NCBI GenBank assembly: GCA_027604685.1
Contig: JADHYX010000344.1
Location: forward strand, 1-24,172
DNA length: 24,172 nucleotides
Direction of reading: 5' to 3'
From: Lobulomyces angularis
Lineage: Eukaryota; Chytridiomycota; Chytridiomycetes; Lobulomycetales; Lobulomycetaceae
Positions 1 through 8,540 of the stretch are shown here, piece after piece. Position 1 is the first letter of the stretch. Every line of letters begins with the position of its first letter. The position numbers were made by a program, and so were the translations under genes. Below the pieces are notes generated by a model, which saw nothing but the letters and a program-made list of their open reading frames with translations, was not told the origin of the DNA and did no database searches.

Positions 1-734
1 TCCGAAACATTTGAGACTAATATTAAAGGTAAAATTTTGTTGAATAAAAAAAATTAATCAATTTTAGTAAATGTTCACAAAGAAATTTTATTAAAAAAGT
101 TTAATACTTTAATTACTCGAATTGTTGTAGAACAAATTTATCTACCACAAATTCCGCGTAACCTACCAGATGTGGAACGTCAAAATTTAAAAATTGAAAG
201 GGATTTGCACATTAATAATCTTAGGGAAAGAGTAAACATTTTTCGCTCTGCTATTTTTGATAGCTTTTCATTACCAGAAAATCTTCACTTAGATTACCAA
301 GTTCTGACTGCTCACATCCTGGCTATTCTTCCTCAACAGATTATTGCAAATGGTATCCCTCGCGATTACTACCCGTTTTGAAGCATATTTGAATTCCCCT
401 ATTGAGTTGAGTCGTCTTTTCCATCAATATGATTTAAAAGCTTTCAATGCTATCCCCCTTTCAACCTCCACTATTCCTCGTTATTTAATCATCGATAGTA
501 GAGGAGATATTGGCTGGTGAAGGTCGTCCTGGGAGATTCTTAAGAGCTATTGTTCCAAATATTCCGGAGTAGTTTTCGCTACTCTCGCCCTTAAATGATG
601 CTGGTGGATGAGGTATAATTTTTGTGTAACATTAAATTTAATTTCGTTTTTTGTCAGATGTTGAAAAACTACGTCCATGCATTACACTATTATTGAAATT
701 TTTCAAAGTGATTAAAAACAACCCAAAACTTTAA
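1..734 (+). pseudogene. Decayed or error-containing coding region, unrecognised protein
   Basis: I do not recognise this protein. Codons at 1-28 join across a credible 39-nt intron (29-67, GT-AG) to an open stretch at 68-378 that ends in TGA (379-381). The reading then continues in the next frame from 371 to TGA at 518-520. A third frame runs from about 516, is interrupted by TAG (570-572) and TGA (609-611), and crosses a possible 45-nt intron (613-657) to a last short exon ending at TAA (732-734). The pieces look protein-like (for example LHLDYQVLTAHILAILPQQ and RFEAYLNSPIELSRLFHQYD) and follow one another without overlap. That is what a single gene with two frame breaks and two stops would give. 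It is probably a pseudogene or a degraded repeat copy; sequencing errors are possible. The 5' end lies outside the window. Confidence 0.4.
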
Positions 735-960
735 GTGCACAAATAATTGACGAAGTAAAAAAAGATTCTGATTAAGGATCATAGTTTGAGACAAAATTTT
801 AAAAAATGGAAAAACAAATTTTTAATCAAGCAAAAAGTAAAGTAGACTAAAATACATCGTAAATTATTTTTAAATAACTATTAAATAATAAAATAAATAC
901 ATTAATATTGTTACAATCTTTTTACACTGATTTCACATTACTTGTAAATTTTTATTAATA
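735..960. other. AT-rich spacer
   Basis: Spacer between the decayed + strand region and the 3' end of the - strand gene. TTTATT at 951-956 would read AATAAA on the minus strand, directly after the stop of that gene, and may serve as its polyadenylation signal. Nothing else is visible. Confidence 0.4.
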
Positions 961-2748
961 TTATGTACTTTTTAAAGGCAATGTTGTTGCACCAGTTGCT
1001 TTTTGACTGCTTTTTAAAGTAAAAAAAATGAATAAGAAAATTCCAGTCATAAGCGTCATGGCCAATGCATAACACTTAAAGTGGTGAAATATTCTCATTA
1101 ATGGAGAAGAATTTTGTAGTTGTTGCTGAGTTGGATAACAGCAATCTAAGAAAAAAACTCGATCATCCATAATGACTTCAACAGAGGCAATTTCTTCTCC
1201 AGTGTATTCTTTCATTTTAAAAAGCATCGCATCCTCTGGAACTAAGGCATTATCTTTAAACTTTACTCTAGTTTTTGAAGATTCCAAAAAGTCTGTATCG
1301 GTTGCAAATAATGTAGCATCCCACATTAATTCTTCTTCTTCTTTTAAGACTTCCGCACCTTCTAAGCCAATCTCCTGCTCTTCCTTGATAGCTTCAATCT
1401 TTTCTTTAATACTTTCTTTTCTAGGAGATTTTAACGGAGAAGAAACTTTTACTGGAGACAATGGAGGAATATTTCCATTAGTTGGAGTACCAAATGTTTT
1501 AACTTTATCATAATCTGTGTCATGTTCAAGGTCTATGCTTTGCTTTTCTTTTAATACCATCTCTCTCCATTCTTCTAAAGTCGCTTGAGTTCCAGCAGCA
1601 GTTATTGCATTCGCATAAGATAAAGATCTTCTTCTTGATTTTACAGTTGGCGGCGCAATACTTTTAAGGTCGTTATCAGTAACTTTAATACCAAATTTTG
1701 TTACAGATCCAGGTAAAACAGTTTTTTTAACTTGATTGGCAGCTCCTACTTGTAATGGGCTAGCTGATGGTAGCATTGACACAGTGACAGCAGTATTCCT
1801 GCGTTTAAACTGTTGAGAATCTGCAATTTCAAGGTTAGATGTTTCCCCATCAATCGAACAAGCACGTTTTCTTTGTTCAACACTCAAAGATGGTTCCATT
1901 ATAGGTGCAGGTGGTGCTGACAGTGGAGTAATAGGGATGTTTATCGTATCATTTCTAACAGGAGATTGGGGGGGATTGATTGCATGCTTGAAGGATAAGG
2001 CTCTAATTCTTGATGTTTTGCTAAATGTGATTCTTCTGTATCCTGGTTTATGTTCTGTGGGCTTTTCGGAGTCTTCTTCTTCTACGATAACAGCTGGTCC
2101 TGAATTCCATGCTTGTTTTACTCCAGATTCAACTTCCTTTATAGTAGCGCTCTGAAGGCCATCTGTCAGTGTAAGAGAAGTGTTATCAAGTTTAGTATCT
2201 ATTTTCGCAGGTTTCATTGATGACTTCCTTTTTTTGTCATTGTTTGGAAAATTTTGAGTCACTTGACTTTCCAAATCGTTAGATAAATTTGGTATAATTT
2301 TTGCTTCAGGTATGTTTACTTGATCCTCAGCAATATTTGAAGCTAATATTGAACCACCGTTGGTACCTTTACTGTTTTTCTTAGGAAATATTAATGGTTC
2401 TCCTCTCTTCTTCACCATAAAGTATTGCACACTCCCTATAATATCTGTATTTGTTAGGGGATTTAAAACATGTAATCTATGAATTAATTTTTTCCCTAAG
2501 TACACTTGAGTTTGAAATAAAATTTTGTTCAAATGAAAGGCATGGTAATAGCTATAAAACGCCTTATCTGGTTGCTTGTGATCCCATGTTTGCACTCTTG
2601 CTATAATAAATGATTTTGCACCACTATCATAAAAAGCTTTTGCCAAGTCTCCGAAGGTTTCTAGAGAAAACGAATCTTCATATTCTACAGAAACTGAATC
2701 AATAACTGAAGATCCTGAACTATCTAGTAGCTGGATAATATCACTCAT
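961..2748 (-). CDS. Intronless gene for a membrane-anchored protein with conserved N-terminal domain and Cdk-type sites (595 aa)
   Basis: One uninterrupted frame runs from ATG at 2748 to TAA at 963-961. Residues about 21-115 form a compact, conserved-looking domain (it contains FIIARVQTWDHKQPDKAF and LHVLNPLTNTDIIG). It reminds me of uncharacterised fungal proteins, but I cannot name the family. Residues about 120-530 are mostly low-complexity and polar. They carry basic S/T sites (RRRSLS near 373, KRRNTA near 316) and four minimal Cdk sites of the form SPxK/R at about 262, 431, 437 and 441. A charged, probably helical stretch lies at 445-475. Residues about 557-578 are one strongly hydrophobic segment followed by a 17-residue tail. 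This suggests a protein anchored by its C-terminal end with the bulk in the cytosol. It is the only intact gene here without introns. Its start is divergent from the transporter gene, 329 bp away. Confidence 0.85.
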   Translation of the reverse strand: MSDIIQLLDSSGSSVIDSVSVEYEDSFSLETFGDLAKAFYDSGAKSFIIARVQTWDHKQPDKAFYSYYHAFHLNKILFQTQVYLGKKLIHRLHVLNPLTNTDIIGSVQYFMVKKRGEPLIFPKKNSKGTNGGSILASNIAEDQVNIPEAKIIPNLSNDLESQVTQNFPNNDKKRKSSMKPAKIDTKLDNTSLTLTDGLQSATIKEVESGVKQAWNSGPAVIVEEEDSEKPTEHKPGYRRITFSKTSRIRALSFKHAINPPQSPVRNDTINIPITPLSAPPAPIMEPSLSVEQRKRACSIDGETSNLEIADSQQFKRRNTAVTVSMLPSASPLQVGAANQVKKTVLPGSVTKFGIKVTDNDLKSIAPPTVKSRRRSLSYANAITAAGTQATLEEWREMVLKEKQSIDLEHDTDYDKVKTFGTPTNGNIPPLSPVKVSSPLKSPRKESIKEKIEAIKEEQEIGLEGAEVLKEEEELMWDATLFATDTDFLESSKTRVKFKDNALVPEDAMLFKMKEYTGEEIASVEVIMDDRVFFLDCCYPTQQQLQNSSPLMRIFHHFKCYALAMTLMTGIFLFIFFTLKSSQKATGATTLPLKST

Positions 2749-3077
2749 TTGAATTTTTTTGAATATTCTTTAATTATTTTATTATTGTATATATAAAAGT
2801 AAATTTTTATTTTAAAATAAAAAATCCAATAAAACTATCCAATCAACATAGTTTCTAAATTTTCTAGAAATGGAATGCAATTGCTACCAGCCTTTAGTGT
2901 TAACTACAATATTCAATCCAGAAAGTGATAAAATGGGATACTAATATTGCAGTGTTCTGAGTGCAATTTTTGTCAACCTGCTATTTAGAAGGGATATTTG
3001 TAAGAGCCATAGCCTTTCCCACGGCTCAAATATTTGAATGTGAAACACTGCCTTTTAAAGTAAAAAGAAAAGAAAAA
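2749..3077. promoter_or_regulatory. Divergent promoter region with paired CCAAT boxes
   Basis: 329 bp between two divergent start codons. Two CCAAT pentamers lie at 2826-2830 and 2839-2843, 13 bp apart in the same orientation. This is a plausible site for an HAP/NF-Y type factor serving one or both genes. A short inverted repeat (GAGCC 3004-3008, GGCTC 3023-3027) lies closer to the transporter gene. No other gene is visible here. Confidence 0.4.
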
Positions 3078-5398
3078 ATGACTAATAACCTAGAAAATGA
3101 TACAAGAGTCAGGACTCAGTCTTATAACTCTACTACTTCAGACAACCTTGCTCCTAGATTAAGGAAAAGAATTTCTTCTGGAAATTATATTCTTCGGAGA
3201 ACGAGCTCATTTGGTATTTTTTAAATTTTTTTGGCTAATAAGAAAAAATTTGACTATCACTTACATACTTCAATGTGCTTGTAAAATATTTTATAAAAAT
3301 TAAATCGTAAATTCAGGTGGTGGTCCAGTAATAGTGATAAATCCACAAGATTCTTTTGCAATCAAAAAAAGGACTTCAAGTAAACTTCGATGGGTTATTT
3401 TATTCTTTTCATGTCTGCTATTGTTTGGAAATTATTATGGTATTAAATACTAGTGTTAATTAAGGTTAATCTTACAGCGTATGACAATCCTGCTGCATTG
3501 AATCGCCCATTACAAAAATATCTTGATCACAATTATGACGATTATCAATACGAACTCAACTTGTTCTATTCCGTTTACTCATTTCCTAACATGTTTTTAC
3601 CATTTATTGGAGGGCAATTGGTGGATAGGTTAGATACTAGAAAAGTTTTAATGGCTTTTAGGTACTATTTAAATCTTCTTTATGATTTAAAGCAAACTTT
3701 AGTTTCATAGTATGCTTTGGGCAAACTGTTTTTGCTGTTGGCACTTCGTTAAAAAGTTTTTCTATGATGGTACAAATATAAAAAAAGGTCATAATTTAAA
3801 TGAAATAAAGGTTCTTGGAAGGATAATTTTTGGGATAGGCGGTGAGTCCATTTCTGTTGTACAGTGTTCAATTACTACTTCGTGGTTTAAGTAAAACGTT
3901 TGTTATTTGCATTAAACTAATTTATCTTATCAAAGAAACAAAGAATTAGCGTTTGCGCTAGGATTAAACTTATGCGTAGCCAGATTAGGGTCGGTAATGA
4001 ATTCAGTGATGTCCCCTAGAATTGAAAGTAGTTATAGTGTTCCTGTAGCAATATGGGTAACAATAAATAGGTGGCAAAATGGTTAAAATAATAATATAGA
4101 CAGGTAGTTTGATGTGCTATTTGTCATTCTTCAGTGCTTTTATCTTATCATGCTTAATTGCCATAAAGAAGTTACCTGAGGATAAGGAGGAACACGAGGA
4201 ACATATACCAATCTTAAGCAGTTTAAATAATGAATTAAGTGGACACCAGCGACTAGAGGAGAGAGCATCGCCGAGGAAAAAGATTTTAAAGCAAGGTCTG
4301 ATAAATTTGGTAAACGAATCCACAAGAATAGATGAGGCACAGGAAGAGTTAGATTTTAATTTGAAAACAACAGTATTAAATAGGAAGAATACGGAATATC
4401 CAAATTCTTTTTTCACTCGCGAACCTGAAGCGATGAACGAGGGTAGTTCCTTGCACAGTAACACCAAGAGAGTTGAATTTAGCAGTGATGAAAAGAAAAC
4501 CGTTGTTAATTTTCTAAAAGAAACATTTTTTCAGATAAAATTGTTACCAAAGGAATTTTGGCTAATTTGCTTAATTTGTGTTGTCCTCTACGGTACTGTA
4601 GTACCTTTTAACAATATTGCTAGTGACTTTCTGATGTCGAAATGGTTTCCAGGAGATACCAAGAAAGCGGGAGTAATTAATCAATAATCCATATATATAA
4701 TTTAAATTTTATTTTTTTCTGACAGGTGATTATGAGGTACGGAATTATTCAGAAAAAATTTATTATTTATTATGTATGCTCAGCATTCCAGATACGATGA
4801 GTGCTATATTAGTGCCAGTTTGTGGGATTTTGGTGGACCGGCATGGTGGACGTGTAACGTTGTTATTGATTTGTTCACTGGTTATAGCTGCAGTTCATGG
4901 ATGCCTGGGATTTACAATGCTTAATCCAGTTTATCCCTTGATATTTTTAGGTTAGTAATTCTAAAAATTAATTTTTTAAAGAATTTGCTTCAAAATAGGA
5001 TTAAGCTACTCCTTCTATGGAGTTGCTCTTTGGCCATCAGTCGCTACCGTTATTGATAGCCATGAAAAAAAACTTGAAGATGATGGAAGTGTTTGTTCCA
5101 GAAAGTTACTAGGTACTGCATATGGTAATTTTAAATAATATAATTAAATGAAAACTTTAAATTTTTTGAAATCTCTTTATTTTCAGGGATTTCAACTTCT
5201 GCGTTAAATACTGCTCTGACCATTTTCCCATTAATTACTGCAGAAATTCGGGTTCATAGTGCAAACTATCAGTGGGTATTAACTTTCTTTCTTGTTTTAG
5301 CCTTAATTGGCTCTATTGCTTGTGTCATATTATACTATTTTGACCGAAACAATGGTGGATTATTACAAAAACCTGAAGTCACAGAAGAAGAAGACTAG
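3078..5398 (+). CDS. MFSD1-like major facilitator transporter (601 aa, 11 exons)
   Basis: Exons: 3078-3213, 3317-3439, 3478-3661, 3703-3769, 3811-3890, 3936-4070, 4108-4672, 4726-4736, 4784-4950, 4999-5124, 5187-5398. The sum is 1,806 nt, an exact multiple of three, ending in TAG. The protein matches the MFSD1 family (lysosomal-type MFS carriers) from the first membrane segment (NYYAYDNPAALNRPL) through the family-like stretches GQLVDRLDTRK, GRIIFGIGGES, NKELAFALGLNLCVARLGS and DRHGGRVTLLL. About twelve hydrophobic segments are expected. The central cytosolic loop (in exon 7) is about 120 residues, acidic and polar, and makes the protein longer than the roughly 465-residue human MFSD1. It includes an acidic-leucine stretch (EEHIPILSS) that could be a sorting signal. 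The fourth and seventh exon acceptors were chosen by frame and family match. Transport substrate and organelle are inferred only from the family. Confidence 0.88.
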
Positions 5399-5412
5399 CA
5401 TCAATATACTTT

Positions 5413-5418
5413 AATAAA
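5413..5418 (+). promoter_or_regulatory. Likely polyadenylation signal (AATAAA)
   Basis: Canonical AATAAA 15 nt after the transporter stop codon, in the 157-bp gap before the next gene. Confidence 0.5.
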
Positions 5419-5555
5419 ATTAAATTTGCTAGTAGTACCATAATTTATCGAAATAAAAACATGCATTAATTTTTATTTTATCAATTTAAAAAAAAAATTT
5501 TGTAAAAAACAACTTATTTTGTCTAGTTGAAACTATTTGTTTCTACATTAAACAA

Positions 5556-7685
5556 ATGGAATATTTTCTTAGTTTTGATTTTTCAACTCAAGGTTTTTTA
5601 AATGATATTTATTTCTGTTAATATATTTTGTAGGTTTAAAAGCAGTTTGTATAGATTCTGCGGGTGAGCTATCTATCTGTGTCCTTTTAATTTAAAAAAG
5701 TCAATTAATTGAAGGAGTGTTAAAATATAATTCAGTACTGAATTTTGACTTAGACTTACCTAACTTTAAAACCACCAATGGTAAAATCACTTAGTGCAAA
5801 TAAACTCATTGTCAACTGTAGGCACACATCAGTTTGAAGACACATTTACCTCTCCTCCCCTTATGGTTAATATTACAATACGTATTGGCTTATTTTATTT
5901 TATAGTGGGTTGCAGCTCTGGAAAACTTGTTGCTAAAGATGAAGTCTGAAAATTTTGACTTTTCTCTAGTAAAAGCTATATCAGGGTGTGGTCAGCAACA
6001 CGGATCTGTCTATTTAAACAAAGATGCGAGAAATATTTTTAAAAACTTAAATTCTGACTTAAGTTTAGTTGAGCAGTTAAAAAATGTTTTTTCGTGCGAT
6101 TCCCCTGTGTGGTATGACTAAGTCCAAAGTATTAATATCATTTAAAGTTTACTACAGGCAAGATAGCTCTACCAAAAATGAAATCAAAATATTGACAAAA
6201 ATTGTGTCGGATAGTGACATGGTGAAGTTATCTGGAAGTAATTACTATGAAAGATTTACTGCGTCTCAAATATTAAAAAAGGTTTTACTTTAAAAAAATA
6301 TCTTTACCATTAGCGTAACTAGGTTCAAACAGGAGTTGAGTTTCATAGAGTTCAATTGGTCAGTAACTTTGCCACAAACTTGTTTTTACTTCCTGAAGGC
6401 AGTTGCGTAGCTAATGACTATTTTTGTCCTATTGAAAGTAGTGATGCTTCTGGGATGAATTTATTGTAGAAAAAACAATTTTTTGAAGATTAATAGCGTC
6501 TTTTAGAAATATAGATAAAAAATGCTGGATCCCTGAAATAATTACTGCATTGGGGTTGGAAAAAGATAAAATTGGGGACGTCATTGACAGCCAAATTGTC
6601 GGGAATGTAGGTTCTTTTTTTTCAGAAAAATTTGGTTTTACCTCAGGTATTACATTTGAACATTTTCAGTTTAATTATTTTTATTAAGATTGCAAAATAG
6701 TAATTTTTTCTGGGGACAATCCAAGCACTTTTTGTTCCTATCAATCAACAGATTTAGTTTTCAGCTTGGGAACGAGTGATACTTGTTTTTTTTCCGTTCC
6801 AAAAATCAATAAAAATGCGAAAGGTTTAGGTGGACATGTTTTTGTTCACCCACATAACCCGGATAAGTACATGGGAATGGTAAACTCTAATACCCTAAAA
6901 TTGTTGATGCAATTTCATAAGGTTTGCTTTAAAAATGGATCATTAGCTAGACTAAAAGTAAGGGATGAATATTTTAATAAAAGTTGGCAACTCTTTAATG
7001 CTTCCTTAAAAAAATTGAGTTCAAATATCAATTATTTTGGTTTTTACTTTTTTCAAGAAGAAATTCAGCCGAAGTTAAAATGCAACTTGAAATTTGTGAA
7101 GAAAGAAAATCATTTTGTTGAAATCAAAGATTTTGATGATAAAGAGGTGAACGCGAAATGCATTTTGGAATCACAGTTTTTTGCTATGTATATAATGCTT
7201 CCCCCCTACACCTTATTTTATTCTCTTTATAGGAAATATTATGCTACTCAGCTTGGGAAGTTAAACTATGATAGAGTTTTTGTGACAGGTACTATAGTCT
7301 AACATCTATTTTTTTTTTTTTGATGTTTGTGTTTTTAGGTGGTGCAAGTTCCAATAAAGAAATTTTGCAATATCTATCAAATATTTTTAATAAACCTATA
7401 TATCAACAAAAGCATGGCAATGCTTCAGCTGCTTTTGGAGGTAAGAATTCGAATTTTAGATGTAATTTTTTTACAATATTACTGTTCTTAGGTTGTTTAA
7501 GAGCCATTTATGAGTTCAATAAATTAAAAGATCCAAGTTTGATCTATGATGATTTTTTGGCAAATTTTAACTTTGAAACCATAAAAATCATAGATCCAGT
7601 AAATGACGATGAACTGCGATTTCACTTGGATAAAAAATACCATGATTATGTTGAATTAAGATGTATTTTAGAAAAAAATTGTTAA
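5556..7685 (+). CDS. XYLB: D-xylulose kinase, FGGY family (532 aa, 13 exons)
   Basis: Phosphorylates D-xylulose to xylulose 5-phosphate, feeding the pentose phosphate pathway in the cytosol. Exons: 5556-5592, 5634-5663, 5715-5780, 5822-5865, 5906-6111, 6158-6281, 6323-6465, 6507-6646, 6689-6879, 6922-7187, 7233-7288, 7339-7440, 7492-7685. The total of 1,599 nt gives 532 residues, almost exactly the length of the animal enzyme. Visible family motifs are the N-terminal nucleotide-fold strand FDFSTQ (7-12), SGCGQQHG (85-92), VWQDSS (127-132, with the Asp expected to be the catalytic base), SGDNPST, SLGTSD (289-294), CFKNGS and VTGGAS (433-438). Two introns, 6880-6921 (42 nt) and 7188-7232 (45 nt), contain no stop in frame. 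They are recognised only because family members lack the extra residues. The gene resembles the eukaryotic XYLB type rather than bacterial XylB. It lies 157 bp downstream of the transporter. Confidence 0.93.
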
Positions 7686-7901
7686 TTTAGAATGAGGTTT
7701 TTTTTTTTTGACAAAAAATTAAATGAAGTATATATGGATATCTGCATTTGAATGAAATACATAATGGTGACATCGCTAATTATTTTATTCTTTTTGTTAT
7801 TTTTGTTCATTTATTTAAAAAAAAAAATTTCAAACTCCGAGTAAATTCTATAAAAATAAAACCTAAGCAAGCAACATAGACCATAAAGCAAAGATCAACG
7901 A
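7686..7901. other. Short intergenic spacer
   Basis: 216 bp between the kinase stop and the dynein light chain start. It contains homopolymer T and A runs and presumably the promoter of the next gene. No distinct motif is seen. Confidence 0.5.
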
Positions 7902-8406
7902 ATGTTTTCTGAAGGTGATTATACATTGCGGCCGAACTTCCAAAAAAAATTTCGACCACAGATTGTAGGAAAATTGATAAAACAGCTTTTGAATGATAGA
8001 TTGACAGGTACCTCAAAATGGAAAAAAGCCAATCAAACAAATTCATAACATTTTATTTAAATTTAGGTGCAACTTATCATCCCGATACTTGTTCACAGTG
8101 GACAAAAGAAATTAGTGACGAAATTAAAATAAAACTAAAAGAGTTAGATTTGAAAAGATATAAGTATGTTGTTAATGTTGTCATAGGTGAAATGCGTGGC
8201 GAAGGAGTTAGGTATGAGAGAATAATAGATATTAACAAAAAATTCTTTTAGAATGGGTTGTCGATGTTTTTGGGACAGCGATACAGATAACATTGCTCAA
8301 GAAACCTTTATTAATGTATTTTTCCATTTTTCGACTTTGTTTTAAATTACTTTTTTAGGAAAGCCTCTTTTGTTCAGCAACAGCATTTGGAGTTTACTTT
8401 TATTAA
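7902..8406 (+). CDS. DYNLT2B: Tctex1-family dynein light chain, TCTEX1D2/DYNLT2B type (120 aa, 4 exons)
   Basis: Exons 7902-8007, 8067-8211, 8252-8315 and 8359-8406 give 363 nt including TAA. The protein begins with the subfamily hallmark YTLRPNFQKKFRPQIVGKLI. It continues through QWTKEISDEIKIKLKELDLKR and YVVNVVIGEMRGEGV. It then has RCFWDSDTDN and ends SLFCSATAFGVYFY. This is the whole Tctex1 fold, close in length to the human protein. The family acts as a homodimeric light chain on dynein intermediate chains: dynein-2 in intraflagellar transport and, in some lineages, axonemal inner-arm dynein. Its presence argues that the organism makes a flagellum at some stage. Assignment to the DYNLT2B branch rather than other Tctex1 branches rests on the N-terminal and RGEGV signatures. 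Confidence 0.92.
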
Positions 8407-8439
8407 TTTAACATAAGAAATTTCCAAAAAACGCCTGTA

Positions 8440-8445
8440 AATAAA
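8440..8445 (+). promoter_or_regulatory. Likely polyadenylation signal (AATAAA)
   Basis: AATAAA 34 nt after the dynein light chain stop, within the 134-bp gap to the convergent stop of the Osh3-like gene. Transcripts of the two genes may overlap at their 3' ends. Confidence 0.4.
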
Positions 8446-8540
8446 GTTGTATTTTCATTAATCACTGATTAAATTTCTAAGAAATTTTATTTTAAACGAA
8501 GCAACTCCATTATATACCCTTTAAATCTATTAATAATTAC

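Noticed and set aside
353..383. A 31-nt intron (GTATCC...GAAG) that would restore frame in the left-end coding region
   Set aside because: Shorter than any other intron in the window and it would not remove the later breaks at 516, 570 and 609.
379..611. TGA read as Trp or another sense codon to explain the stops at the left end
   Set aside because: The RBR gene ends in TGA, Trp is TGG in all genes here, and the region also has a TAG and real frame shifts.
4117..4467. Minus-strand open frames opposite the transporter's long loop
   Set aside because: Shadows of the polar coding sequence on the other strand; no family features or splice context.
5664..5699. Intron acceptor at AAAAAAG (5700) in the xylulokinase gene
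   Set aside because: Gives an immediate in-frame stop; the acceptor at 5714 keeps frame and the family sequence.
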